NCBI RefSeq assembly: GCF_028583425.1
Contig: NC_072801.1
Location: 62,263,766 to 62,327,765, forward strand
Direction: 5' to 3'
Origin: Eublepharis macularius
Taxonomy: Eukaryota > Chordata > Lepidosauria > Squamata > Eublepharidae
DNA: 64,000 bases
In this document: positions 8,758-19,885 of the stretch, one piece after another
Layout of the letters: every line of letters begins with the position of its first letter
How positions within the stretch are numbered: position 1 is the first letter of the stretch
Notes under the pieces: model-generated
Database searches by the model: none
What the model saw: the letters and a program-made list of their open reading frames with translations, nothing else
What the model was told of the DNA's origin: nothing
Position numbers and translations under genes: made by a program

Positions 8758-11145
8758 ATGAGGCACCTGGCTACTCTGTGTTTACTCGTGCTGGCAGGCA
8801 CCCTAACAGAGGGACGCCCGTCCAAATTAATGCCCTACCCCCACTGGAGATGTATAAACACCCTGGCAGGGAATGAAATGATGGTCTGCAAGGTTGTGCA
8901 GCAGAGCAATATGACCACCCCCACGGATCGCACTAACTTCCGCAGTTGCGAAGAGCAGTGGATCCGACCCCCAGAGCTTGTTATTTTATGTGTGGGAGTC
9001 AAAACTCTGTCCCAAGAGCTAGTGTGCTATTCACCTACTGACACAGTGTCACCACTTGCTCCGATTCCTTGTATGTTTCTTCCCCGTATCAGGCCAGCCC
9101 CCACCGCAGTCCCGGTGGTAGACAAATATACCACCCCTGCCAATTTCGAAACCTCGCCATTTGTTACTGAGGCTCTCGGACCATACTGTGAAGTTATTTT
9201 AGTGTCGGCCGCAGTATGGAAGGCAGGAGACCCCTTTAGAATGACCATCCTACTAGGCACCACTACCACTGAGTCTGCATCAGTCATTATCACGCCCCCT
9301 TCAGGCACAGCTCTCTCCTTTGCTATAGAACGCTGGGAGAACCTGACCTGGATTGTAAAGGAGGAAGACCTAGCCAAACATGGCCCACCCGATTGGATAC
9401 TGGTTCAGCAGACGCCCGAATGCCAAACCAAGCCCCTAGTAGAGAAATTTCACCGGCTTGGGCTGCTCTTTGTAAATTTGACTCACGAACCAGGCAATTA
9501 TTCCCTGCTGATCCGGACCCAGGAGACCCACACCATCCAAATTGACCCGTTGATTGCTAGCAATGAACAATTAAGCCAAGGCGGCACGCATATAGTGGGC
9601 TCCCATGTTTTGAAAACTGACATTCGAGAGAGAGTTCTAGTCCGCCCGCAAATGTCTTTGAAAGAGATCCGCATAGACTTAGCTGAACTGAATATAACCC
9701 AGAGGCTGCCGCAGTGCGCTCCCTATCTGGAGGCCGGTAGCAAGGGTTGGAATGCATGGCTACAACTGTGGATCGATCCCTCCCCCTCTCTCTCGCGTGC
9801 CAGACGAAGCATTGCCGACTGGACTGCTCCTGCAGCCGGAGGCTTAGCAATCATGGATTCGGTCAACATTGAGACTCTCGCTAATAAGTTTGCCCATGTT
9901 ACGACTAGCATCTCTGACTTAGGTAAACCGGTGGTGCAGTCTCTAAATTCCATTTCGAATGGGCAACACGAGATCAGCTCCATTTTAGTTAACTGGGAGA
10001 GTCAAATTGAAAGAGATTTTTCTCTGCTGCTTAAAGGGACACAGTCTTTTGAACGCAACGTGTCAATAGCTATGGCATGTATGCAAGCCCAACAATTAAA
10101 TCAGGCTGTGGCCATGGGGCTAATTCGGCAAGCCATGGATGGGCACTTGCCCCTGGAAATTAAAAGATTGATTATGCCCAAATTGTCACCCACAGAACTG
10201 GAGCTTGAATCCTGGTGGTCTCTTGTAAATTCCTCATTCTCACCGACCACCCAGGAGCTTAAATTATTTTTATTAACGGCCAGTGCGCACGAGTCATTCC
10301 ATGTGTACCCAGTTGTGCCTCTGGGACTCCAAGTCAGCGACGCCGAAGTCCTCTACGCCAGACACCCCGACCATTGGGCCCGCTTCACCCCGACCGGATG
10401 GCAGCTCGTCAGCCTCCAAGGGTGCCAGCATCGAGACCAGACCGGCTTCATTTGCCAAGACCAAGCCTTCGCACCTCATCACCCCTGTGTAGCCCCGCAA
10501 GTCGACGCCCTCAATGAGTGCCCTTTCGAGGTCGTCCAGGAGAACGGCTCCGCTGTGGTCTACATTGGAAAAGGATGTGCCTGCGTGCGAACGGCCTGCG
10601 ACTTTGTGATCCTGAACTCGTTCCAGCTCAAGCCCGTGATCCCGGGAGTCAATCGCTGCTTTTGCAACCTGTCTTCGGTGGCAGCCTGCGACTTCACCTA
10701 CACGGTACCGGTCTGGACCCAAGAAGAGATCCTGGTGGCACCCTCCATCTATCGTTATGTGAAGCCCATTCCCCTTGGCATCGGTATGGAGCTAATCCAC
10801 GAGCTCCTGACCCACCCGCAGCTCCACCGCACCCTCCAGAGCATCCAGAGGGACGGGGACACTACTGCTTTGGTTGTGTCCCACAACGGAAAGGAGATTT
10901 TGGATCTTGTCCAGCGGATTAAGACCACCGGTGAGCACTCGTGGTGGGAAACCCTCTTTGGCTGGAGCCCCACTGCCACTGGAATTTATAACTTGGCTTT
11001 GCACCCGATCATCGTGATCTTGGCCTTTCAAGTTTTATTATGTGCCTCATTACTTTATTTGGGCTGTTGGAGCCGCCGACAGCTCCAGCAACTCCAGCTG
11101 TCTTACCGCTTGGATCACTATAACCCCGACCTTCTTTTGCCTTAA
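8758..11145 (+). CDS. env: ERV envelope glycoprotein
   Basis: Envelope frame of the fossil. The ATG at 8758 is chosen because it begins a typical signal peptide (MRHLATLCLLVLAG); the frame is open further upstream but lacks a better start. The SU part carries several N-glycosylation sites. A furin-type RARR site near 9800 separates it from an unusually long TM subunit of roughly 450 residues with heptad-rich helices, a cysteine cluster and a hydrophobic anchor near 11,000. The large cysteine-rich TM recalls epsilonretroviral Env more than compact gamma-type Env. About 795 residues. Confidence 0.88.
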   Translation: MRHLATLCLLVLAGTLTEGRPSKLMPYPHWRCINTLAGNEMMVCKVVQQSNMTTPTDRTNFRSCEEQWIRPPELVILCVGVKTLSQELVCYSPTDTVSPLAPIPCMFLPRIRPAPTAVPVVDKYTTPANFETSPFVTEALGPYCEVILVSAAVWKAGDPFRMTILLGTTTTESASVIITPPSGTALSFAIERWENLTWIVKEEDLAKHGPPDWILVQQTPECQTKPLVEKFHRLGLLFVNLTHEPGNYSLLIRTQETHTIQIDPLIASNEQLSQGGTHIVGSHVLKTDIRERVLVRPQMSLKEIRIDLAELNITQRLPQCAPYLEAGSKGWNAWLQLWIDPSPSLSRARRSIADWTAPAAGGLAIMDSVNIETLANKFAHVTTSISDLGKPVVQSLNSISNGQHEISSILVNWESQIERDFSLLLKGTQSFERNVSIAMACMQAQQLNQAVAMGLIRQAMDGHLPLEIKRLIMPKLSPTELELESWWSLVNSSFSPTTQELKLFLLTASAHESFHVYPVVPLGLQVSDAEVLYARHPDHWARFTPTGWQLVSLQGCQHRDQTGFICQDQAFAPHHPCVAPQVDALNECPFEVVQENGSAVVYIGKGCACVRTACDFVILNSFQLKPVIPGVNRCFCNLSSVAACDFTYTVPVWTQEEILVAPSIYRYVKPIPLGIGMELIHELLTHPQLHRTLQSIQRDGDTTALVVSHNGKEILDLVQRIKTTGEHSWWETLFGWSPTATGIYNLALHPIIVILAFQVLLCASLLYLGCWSRRQLQQLQLSYRLDHYNPDLLLP

Positions 11146-12620
11146 GGGTCGTTCTTGGCGCCCTCCTTTAACCCTTGTTTGTTTTATTGCTTATGTTGTT
11201 ATGAACTATGACTATGTTTTATTATGTGTACGGATCCTGCACCGGCCCCATGGACGCTCTGCTGCCGGACTCCGCTCCGAGGCCCTCTTGTGGACTAGGG
11301 GGGGACGTGTTTCTCTGCCTCCCAGCCCACGGCCCGTCTCCAAACGACCGCCAGCGGCACTACCTCCATGAGGACTAGAACTGTGTGCCTGAAGCCCTTC
11401 TCGCCGCCTGCCGACCCTGCTCTGCGGATTGACACAGACAGCAAGGGGGGGTGGAAGTGTGTTTTGGAGCACATGGACTAAGTTTGCTTGTTTCTGTAAA
11501 TATGCAACCCAGTCCAGCAGCTGTACTGCGGACTGAGCCGCCTGTGATCTTTGTTACTCTATGGTTTTATGAATTTCCTTCCATTGCTTTTATGAATTTT
11601 AACTCCCATGAATTTAGCCCCGAACTAGTCCCTCTCTCTCTATCTATTGCAAGTGCGCCCATGAACTTTAATCCCTATGAATTTGATTTTAACCTCCGGA
11701 ATTGCCTTTTTAACCCGACTCCCTCCGCCGAGGTAATTCTAGCATATCTATTATTTTATGAATTTGGTTTTAACCGGGACCCCTCCTGAACGGTCTCTTT
11801 TAAAGGTTATTTTATTTCTGATTTTAAGCTCGATGAATTTGGTTTTAATCTGACTATATGAGTTGGTCTTTTAATTGCAGAGTTTATTTTTCTGTCCCCC
11901 ATGAACCCTTCCGCCGCTTACCCCCCCTCATGAATTGTTTCCACGCACTTGTTTTTACTCTTGCTGCTTTATTGGTTTTAACCTCCCGAATCATTGCTTT
12001 TAATCCTATGTATTTATGTATTTATGGTTTTAATTATCTATGAATTGTTCAATCTATGAATTGCTCTACCCTCTATGAATCGATCTATGCCTTGCTTGCA
12101 CATTTCACTTTACCTTGTATGAATTGCTTTTAATCCTACATTCATGAATTGAACCATGAATTGTCTTTGCTTTTAAATCTTATGCTTATGAATTAATCCA
12201 TGTATATGAATTGCCCCTGGTTTTTAATGCTTTTAACCCGCCATGAATTCCATATGAATTACCTCCCGCCATGAATTGATCAATGTACCCAAACATGAAT
12301 TGTTGTTGTTTATATGCATGAATTGATCACTGCTGCCTATTACTATGAATTACTATTGCTATGAATTATTGCTATTTATTCTAACAATTGCACTTAGCAC
12401 ACCCCCTGGTGTGAACCCAGAGACCTGCAGCCCATTGGCTGATCTAAATTTGCACTTATTCGGATCAGGTGGTTCTCCAAACTAAATTTTTGAGTGACGC
12501 CTCCCCCTCCTTCCCTTCCCACTCCTTCTTCGCTCGAAGCTCGACCACCGGACATTGCCGACCACCTCGCCTTTGAAGTCAAGTTCGGAGACCCGCGCGC
12601 CTGACGTCCCGGGGTCTCCG
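11146..12620 (+). other. Env-to-LTR spacer of the ERV
   Basis: About 1.5 kb downstream of env without a recognised gene. A G-run near 11,445 could be an extra polypurine tract. Most of the interval is the ATGAATT array described separately. Confidence 0.5.
11560..12370 (+). repeat. Array of ATGAATT words
   Basis: More than twenty copies of ATGAATT (often TATGAATTT or CATGAATTG), spaced irregularly by about 10-60 bp and interleaved with TTTTAA/TTTTAATC words. The units vary in length, so this is a diffuse cryptic repeat and not a clean satellite. It lies entirely between env and the right LTR. Function unknown. Confidence 0.8.
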
Positions 12621-12631
12621 AGGGGGGGAAT
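12621..12631 (+). other. Candidate polypurine tract
   Basis: A purine run (AGGGGGGGAA) directly abuts the putative LTR start TGTTGCC, the expected place for plus-strand priming in retroviruses. Confidence 0.55.
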
Positions 12632-13964
12632 TGTTGCCAAGTAGGCCCCCTCCCCTGCTTTGAAGCCTGCTATGAACTGTGCTAAAGTTTCCTGCGTTGC
12701 TGTTTTACTGCTGCACCAAAAGACTGCTTTGCACGTGTGTGTTCTGATACACGTGTCAGTTTCCTACCTGCGTGTCAATTACCTTGCTTCTGCCATAGAC
12801 TGTGTAGTTTACTGACTCCATGTTTGGTTAACTGCACCAAGGACCCTCTTTTCTGGGCAGCCCTGCCCTGATCTGTGTCTGGACTTCCCAGTGTGCGTTT
12901 GGACTGTGTTCCCCGTGCCTGCTTTGCCATCTGCCACGGACCGTGCCTGTTCCCTGCTTTGGACTGTGTTTTAAAGTGTTGTTCCCCTGCCTCCATGGAA
13001 GCCTGCCTCATATGGGCCCAAGCCGCTGCTAGCAGCCGGGCGCCTGCCGGGGAAACCTCCAGCGAGCCTGGCTAGGCGCTCCCTGGTCAGTTCCCGCCTG
13101 GAGCCTCCCGCGAGCCGGTCGCCGAGCTTGCCCTCGCTACCGGGCAGCCTGCTATCCAGCCCCAGCTATGCCCAGCCGGCATCCATGTTCTCAGGCAGCC
13201 AGAAGACCCTGGGAAGAAGACTGCTTTGAGAAGCCATTTCGGCGAAGCGGGCACACCACGTCCGCAGCGAGAGCCCCTCGCCCCGCTCTGCATATCTTAG
13301 GAGCCGCCCCGGAGAAGAACTAAGTGCCGACCATCCCAAGCACTTAGAGAATGCATCTCAAAGAAACCTCCGCATTCCAAAGCTGATGACATCAGGACAA
13401 GCCCTGTCCGCTGGAACATCCTTTCAGCCCACTTGGATTTCCCCCTCCCTCTTTTGTCCCCTCTTCCTGAGGTGTCACTTATCACAATCTGATTACCAAA
13501 GTGGCCCATCCAAGCCATTCAGTAGCCCATTAGACCCTTTGTTTTAATCCGTGAGAACCACCAAGTACAGCACCAGCCCCAGGGTACGTTTTGGGGTATT
13601 TAAGCTGGTCTCTCAGACCACTCGGTGCCTCGGCCATTCCCTATCCAGACCTCCTTGCTGTCCGTCTGTGGTCCCAGTGCTGGCATTGGGCCACCTCGCT
13701 GTTGTGTCTCTGCTTCGCTCCAGGATAAGTGAGTATTTCCCTTACCATCGTTGGGAACCAGCTAATGCGAACGTCTCTGTATTTCATACTCTATGTTTCT
13801 TAGACCTTGTATGTTCTTTGTATGATTGTGCAAGCTAGGCTTACGCTACACTCAATACACGTGTTTGAACCTGACTCGTTGTCTGCCTCTTTTTCACTAG
13901 AGTGTCTGGGATCAGGACCTCCGTATACATAGGTTATGATCCTCGCTTAATATTAATAGTTACA
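12632..13964 (+). repeat. Right LTR of the ERV (approximate end)
   Basis: Begins TGTTGCCAAG just after a polypurine tract. It has a TATA-like TATTTAAG at about 13,597 and an AATACA polyadenylation-like word near 13,853, giving a U3-R-U5 layout. The right edge is uncertain; a CA dinucleotide at 13,963-13,964 is used here. The edges cannot be confirmed without the left LTR. Confidence 0.55.
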
Positions 13965-14854
13965 GACTGCTATAGCTAATTCCCCATTATAATAAAGAGC
14001 AGTTCTGGTAACACAGTTGCCACAGCAGGCGCCATATTCCTCACAACAACTGGCCAGCTTCCCCACACCGGGGTGGAAGGCCTGCTCACCATGATCAAAA
14101 GGACGAGAGAGGGTGGGCAGGCAGATCGGGAGTGGGAGGCTCGTTCAGCTTGGGCAGCCTTTGGGCTACCTGGGCTGGTCTGATCGAGACTGTTAACCCT
14201 GTGAGTACTGCTAAAGAGCTGGTGCGTGCTTGCACCACTGCATGCGTGCTCCCTCCTCCCTGGACAAGGAAGCAACAACTGGGGAGTGATGCTTCGCCTC
14301 CATCTCTTTTGTTTCTTCAGTACTCTCTGGGTTAACGGTCCCAGTCGGAATGGGGGAAAGACCAGCAGCCACCTGTCCTGATCCCCACCTTCACTGGTGA
14401 AGAGAAGAAACCCCCCGGGGCATGTGCACATGTGGCATGTGGCCTGGCCCACCCCCCTCCTGCAGATCATCCCCTCCCACCCACCCCCAGGTTGCCACAG
14501 CCATCTGCCTGGTTCCTCAGACCCCAGTGGCACTGTGGGGGGCTTGATGGCCCTCCCCCACTCATAGGCGAGATGCCGCATTCCACCCCATTTGCCCCTC
14601 TGGGCAGGATGAGGTGGCAGCCCCCATGGGATCAGCAGCCTCCTGCTCCGTTCGAGGGCTGAGCCATCCAATGAGGTAGAGGCACTTGGTGGATCTTCGG
14701 GGCTGCTGCTTCCCTGGTAGCCCAGGGCTGGGGACCATCCCTGGGGATGGGCCATGGAGCTGCCCCAGAGAGGCCTGGGGGTGGGGGTGGGGGAGCTGCT
14801 GTCAAACACCTGGTGAGCAAAGAGGCAGGGAGACACTAGTTGTTCGACACAGAC

Positions 14855-15314
14855 TTTATTGAGCTGCTAATAGTGAACATGTTGCCAACTTTCCTCGTCA
14901 GGGACAGGAGCAGTGCATGTTTGCGTGACAGTTGGAGCCATGAGGGCTGTTCCTCATGCTTCCTTCTCAGGAGTAGAGTCATGGGCTGCCTGGGGAATGG
15001 TTCCATGCGTAGGGCTTGGATGGCAGCTGGGAAGAATCACCAGAGGTTAGTATAGCCATGCTCCCTGGACTTCCTGGTGAGTCGTGACTTGCCTGAAAGG
15101 GAAACTGAGACACGTGTTGCGCGGGGTTGGGCCTTGTGCTGGCCACGACAGGATCTGCCACGTTCTGGGAGGATGTCCATGGCCGGAGACAGCAGCAGAA
15201 GCTTTGTCATCACAGGTGCTGCCAGCAACCAGATGGGGGATGCCTCTCTGGCAGGAAAATGCTCCTCATCCGCATCGGGCTGTTCTGCTCCCATGGCTCC
15301 TTGGAGTTCTGATC
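14855..15314 (-). other. Exon-like unit with polyadenylation signal, unidentified
   Basis: Reading the minus strand, a good acceptor (pyrimidines then CCCAG) ends at 15,315. An open frame follows to a stop at 15,037-15,039, then about 180 bp, then AATAAA (TTTATT at 14,855-14,860 on +). This looks like a terminal exon. The peptide matches no family I recognise and could belong to a transposon or be chance. Confidence 0.25.
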
Positions 15315-17400
15315 CTGGGAGGGAAACAGTCAAGGGGTTGTGCACCTGTTGTCACAAGGAAGCTACAAGAGCAAGCACTCAGTCACCCCTGCCCACTGCC
15401 GTGCTCTCTCCTCTGCCCAAGGGAGGAGAGAGTCTGAATAGAGCCCCGAAATGGGCTGCTGGAAGCGCCCTCGAAACAGCTATGTTGAGTGTGGCTCCCT
15501 GGGCAACTGCCTCAGTGGCAGGCATGGGCCACGCTGGTTTACAGACAGGGGCTGTAGCAAGCCTCAACTGCAGAGGCCAGTGTTTGGGGGGACGTGAATG
15601 AAGGAAGAGGGGAGGCCAGTGTGAATGAGATAGCTGGGGCAGCTGCCTCCCCAGCTCCTTACCTGTCAGTTCACCCTCACCCATCCCCAAGCTGGTACTC
15701 AGGAGATGGGTAAGCTGCAAGGGAACTCTGGTGGTAGTTGTTAGTCAGACATTCTGGACGTGACTCCCCTCTCCCACATGTGAGCGCGAGGTATGCCCTG
15801 GATTTCACAAACTCCTCCACCACCACTGCGAGCACCCTCTCCCGCTTCACGCTCTAAGTCCTCATGGCAGGGGGCTCTTGGGCAGAGCATCTGGCCACCT
15901 CCCTGCTTACTGGGATTCATGAGCACCCTGGCTGGCGGTTATGTAGAGTGCCTAGGGAGCTGAGTGGGTGTGGGGAAAGGGGCTTGACCACCAATGGGGC
16001 ACAAGTAGGTTGGTCTTCACCACTGGGCCACTTGGGTGGGGCTGGGTGCAGGGTTTATTAAAAATACTTTTCCTGTACAATGGGCACCTATGAGCTACTC
16101 TGTCGTTTTTCATGGTGTAACTGCACCGCTTATGGGGGTGTTCCCATGCCCCACCCCCACAGCCCGCTAGCACACGGACTTATGCCCTTGTTATGCCCAC
16201 ACCCAGCTGTTGTGGCTGGATGCCAGTGGAAGGCCTGGGCAGAGTGGTGCCAGGCCTCTGCACCAGTATACGGTGGGTTATGCAGACATAAGTCTGGGAT
16301 ACGCTGGCATAACTCCTAATCGGCTCCCAGGGTGCTTCCCCCTTGTTCAGGGGATTGTGCTTTAAATTGAACTAATTTTGTCCACACTTTTCTGCACAGG
16401 CAGTTTTCACCAGTTCTGGCCCCATACTGCTTCAGTTTTCTTCTGAATTCCACATGTTTAACTCCAGATTTCAATGAATTTTCTGTGTGTATTATTCGCC
16501 AATGTTTTTCTCAATATGGTTTCGAGTTGGCTTTTTCCATCATGCAGAATTTTCCTTTCATTTTCCCCCTCCACCTTCTGTTCTCTCCCTGCCCCCTCAG
16601 GCCACTTCTCATTGGTTGGTCTCTCCAGCCTCTTCTCAGCTCCTCCCTCCCTCTTTCCCCCTACTCCTTTCCCTTGTCCCCCTCCTTTCCCAAGACTTTT
16701 TTTTGAAGAAAACTTAAATGACATTATAATGTCATGATGCTGGTGCTATTGCATTGTGTTGGTTTGCCCCCATGATGTGCCATTTTTAAAAAGAAAACTC
16801 AATGACATTGTAATGTTGGTGTTAGTGCATTGTGTGTCGGTATGCACCTCTGGTTCCAGCCTCTGCCTCCCAGCTCTGGATCAGCCTAGGAGGGGCTCTC
16901 TGGTGTGGAGTGGGAGGGAGGGGTCATGATGACTCATAATAATGTTACAATGTTATAACAACTTTATACTTGGTTAAAAAAAAATCCCCAAGACATGACA
17001 GCCATGCTCTGAATAGACATTTTTGTTTAGGATTTCTGACCCCTCCTCCCAACATGGTCCAAACTTTGTGTTGTGGTTACATGGATCTCTTTTAGGTTTT
17101 CAAAGATAACCTATCTATGGGGTTAAAAGTTCTATGTTTGGGGTTACTGTGCACCCACACTGCACATGTGCCATGTTGGGTTTCTTTTTGTTTTTGTGTC
17201 TCTCTTGTTTTTCAGTTTTCCCACCTCCACTAATGCCTTAGTGCTAGGCGCCTCCAAACATCATAACGTAATGTAATAACACAAGTGGGCATGTATAAAA
17301 ATTCAAAAAAGGTGTGTGTCATGTGATGGCATTTGTGACACCAGTGTATGCTGTAATGTGTGTGATGATGGTACCCCATTGTTTCAGTGGTTTTAATGTT

Positions 17401-17466
17401 GGCGAAACATCAGGAACTACAATGCCAAGACCACGGCTATACAGCCCGGAAAATCCACAACAACCA
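17401..17466 (+). repeat. Short dispersed repeat with GGCGAAAC head
   Basis: A 66-bp insert starting GGCGAAACATCAGG and running through CTACAATGCCAAGACCACGG to CAACAACCA. It is flanked by an 8-bp duplication TTAATGTT (17,393-17,400 and 17,467-17,474). The same sequence forms the arms of the palindrome at 28,324. It resembles a repeat widespread in squamates, possibly Penelope-like; the family name is not certain. Confidence 0.6.
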
Positions 17467-18163
17467 TTAATGTTATAAAGTTTAACTCAATTGCTAAATA
17501 TATTGCTTTGTCCTACAGTGGCTGCAGGACTGTTTCTTTTCAAATCATACATGTTCTTTTGTTTACTACAACAGAAATGTTTTAAATTTTCAATGTTTAT
17601 TTTTTTCTATCTCTCCGATGGCAAAAATGAGGCTACGTGTGTTAAGGTAGCATAGAGTGCAGCAGTTTGCCGGTGTCTCTCGCACTGGGTGCTTTTGCCA
17701 TTTTGCCTGTAGAAAATGAAGGGATGTATACTTCTAAATTTCATAAATATCTCAAATTCTACAACTTATATGCTAACTAGGCTATAAATGATGGATGTTA
17801 TGTTCTTAGTTGTAAAATAACTGTAGAGTTGATAAGGAAGTATTTAGCATATATTTCCATTTCCCTAAAAAAATCCAGAAATAACGTTTTCTTTTCTCTT
17901 ATTTTAAAAATCTCCAGAAATTTTACATCTCTAGCCTCTGAGACGATTCTCAATGTATGGGTACTTTAATACTGTATCAGGTAAATAAGTTTCTTGGTTA
18001 GATATGCTTCAAGTGGGAATCAAATTTGAGTAAGTTTTTACTTAATTTTACTTTTTAATTTTATGATATGCTTTAAAGTACAAACATGCTTGGCTGAGTC
18101 CAAAGCTGAAATGAATCAGGATCCCTGGGGCCATTAGAAAACAGAACTGAAAGTGGACAAAAT

Positions 18164-18355
18164 GGTCGTTTTCACACTGTTTACCTTCTCTCGGAACAAC
18201 CCTGAACATCGCTCAAAAACCGCAGAAGATCACGTTTTCTCGCACAAGATTTGCGTGACATCACACAAATCTCACGTGAGAAAATGTGATCTTCTGCGTT
18301 TTTTGTGCTATGTTCTGGGTCATTCCGTGAGAAGGTAAGCAGTGTGAAAACGGCC
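18164..18355. mobile_element. Palindromic MITE, Harbinger-like (copy 1)
   Basis: About 192 bp, largely self-complementary. It starts GGTCGTTTTCACACTG and ends CAGTGTGAAAACGGCC, with internal arms around GCAGAAGATCAC. Flanks AAT/CAT are compatible with a decayed 3-bp duplication. Two relatives lie at 35,795 and 41,696. Confidence 0.7.
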
Positions 18356-18906
18356 CATATCTCTGGTGACTTGCGCGGTGTCATAGCAGAGAATAGCAAG
18401 GTGTGTTTCACTGTCAATGCTTCTGCTTGCACCTAACTGTTCGCACTGATAGGTACCTGGCAGCTCAGACAGATTCCTTGAACTATGTCACATCCAATTG
18501 GCTTCAGTGGACCACTAGTGAATGAAGCATAATCCCTGGTGATTTTAGTCTAGTGTCTGGGGAATTATCTTCTCAGCTGTTGCCTCGCAGGGCAACCCAT
18601 TTACTTCATTCTGAGTTTTGTTTCTCTGTCACTCTAGAATATGACAGTGACACTGGAGTGACAGAATGTCAGCTTCTAAGCTTTTCTATACAGAAGACAA
18701 ACAGGAGAGGAAATCCTGTTCTTTTCCCTGTTGGCCACTGGCCCCATGCTCTGAAACTCTAGACAAATGCAGCCAGCTAGAGGAGACAATATAGATGGAC
18801 TAATGGTGTGGCCTGGTTTAAGGTGGATTCATATGCAAGTTCTATGCTTGGTGTAATCTATAGAAGCATCATCTAAAATCAAATAATACTTCCTCCCCAC
18901 ACCTTT
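18356..18906. other. Intergenic DNA, nothing recognised
   Basis: No gene or clear repeat identified between the palindromic MITE and the L1 target site. Confidence 0.6.
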
Positions 18907-18923
18907 AGAACAATTTTTCTCTC

Positions 18924-19885
18924 CTGCCGAGTCTTCACCTCCTTTTCGCTAGTCTGTTGCAGTTTAAAAGTCTACTTTCTTTCCTCTCTGTTTTTGTCAA
19001 TCTGTCCCGTTTCAAGAGATAGCGATCTTTACCTTCTCTCCAGCTTTCTCGGGTTGTAATCGCTGTTTCGATCTTAAATTCTCCTCTCGACTTCCCTCCC
19101 CGATCGAAGCTTGGGTATGTAGGTCTTATGCCAGCCGAATTGGCCCCAAAATTGCCGCAGAGATTATAGCCGCCCCGTCGCAAGGTGGGACCTCAAGGAT
19201 CGGGGGGGAGACTCCTTGTGTAGAGCCCCCCCTCGTCCGAGATCTAACTCACCCTAGGGTCTTGAGCGTTCTTTGCCTGCTCCCCACCTGAGAGCAGTCG
19301 GCCGCGGGTTATTTTCACCCCTCCGGCCGGTTAAAACGGCAATCCGGTCAGCTCCACAAATGGAGCTGCGTTAGACCTCCATGAATCCCAAACCGGAAGT
19401 TGTATCTTAAAAGAGACTAAGTTTAAAGAAGTTATTACAAAAATCGGACTATTGTTTTGAATACCTGTGGTTTTGGAGCTGTGGGAAAAAGACACCATCG
19501 CGAGACCTGCTGTGGGAAGACGGGAGACAGGAAGTGCGTAACAACAATAGAGTGGCTGGAGGGAAGCGGCCCTTGCCAAAGGACAGGAAGTGGGGAATCG
19601 CCATCTTTGAAAGTGGAAGGGTCGTGGCTTCAGCGGAAGAGGAAGTAGGCCATCTTGGATTATAATAACATAGAGAAACCATAGAGAAAAGACGCCCGAC
19701 ATTTTGGATATAAAAAATTAATTTTGGCAAAGATTGGGACATTTAAAAAAAAGGAAAACGTTTAATTATACGCCACGGAGCTGAGGAAGAGAGCAGATTC
19801 GTGAGAGCGAGCTAAAGCAAGCCCCACGATATCGAAAAAAGAGTGGCAATCGGCAATAGAAAACTTGGACAAAAAACTTATAGAC
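18924..19885 (+). promoter_or_regulatory. L1 5' UTR
   Basis: About 0.96 kb between the target duplication and ORF1, GC-rich in its first half with several CpGs. L1 5' UTRs carry an internal RNA polymerase II promoter; that role is inferred from position. The frame of ORF1 is open back to 19,805 but without an ATG. Confidence 0.75.

Larger units (their letters stand above)
1..13964 (+). mobile_element. Endogenous retrovirus, class I-like (gamma/epsilon-related), left end outside window
   Basis: A provirus fossil in the order leader, gag, pol, env, right LTR. The three main reading frames are open, so it looks largely whole and probably young within the window. Gag and pol share one frame, as in families that use read-through. 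The integrase C-terminus has the GPV/HASQLK pattern seen in gamma-like elements, and Env has a large cysteine-rich TM subunit that recalls epsilonretroviruses. At more than 13.9 kb it is longer than the usual 8-10 kb. The extra length comes from the leader, the pol-env spacer and the env-LTR spacer. The left LTR is not recognisable in the window, so age cannot be estimated from LTR divergence. Class is inferred from motifs alone. Confidence 0.9.
13965..18163. other. Intergenic DNA, no recognised gene
   Basis: No host exon was recognised. The stretch holds a minus-strand exon-like unit at 14,855-15,314, a pyrimidine-rich tract at 16,540-16,700, an imperfect duplication of about 60 bp near 16,707 and 16,792 (both with AATGACATT and GTGCATTGTG-like words), and a short dispersed repeat at 17,401. 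Confidence 0.6.

Noticed and set aside
13976-14836. 286-residue minus-strand open frame next to the right LTR
   Set aside because: Proline- and glycine-rich, with no recognisable domain. It lies downstream of a minus-strand polyadenylation-like signal and overlaps no splice-supported exon; best explained by GC-rich composition.
16474-16737. Several overlapping open frames of 70-88 residues
   Set aside because: They translate a pyrimidine-rich tract (CTTTCCCCCT-type) on both strands and have no domain content.
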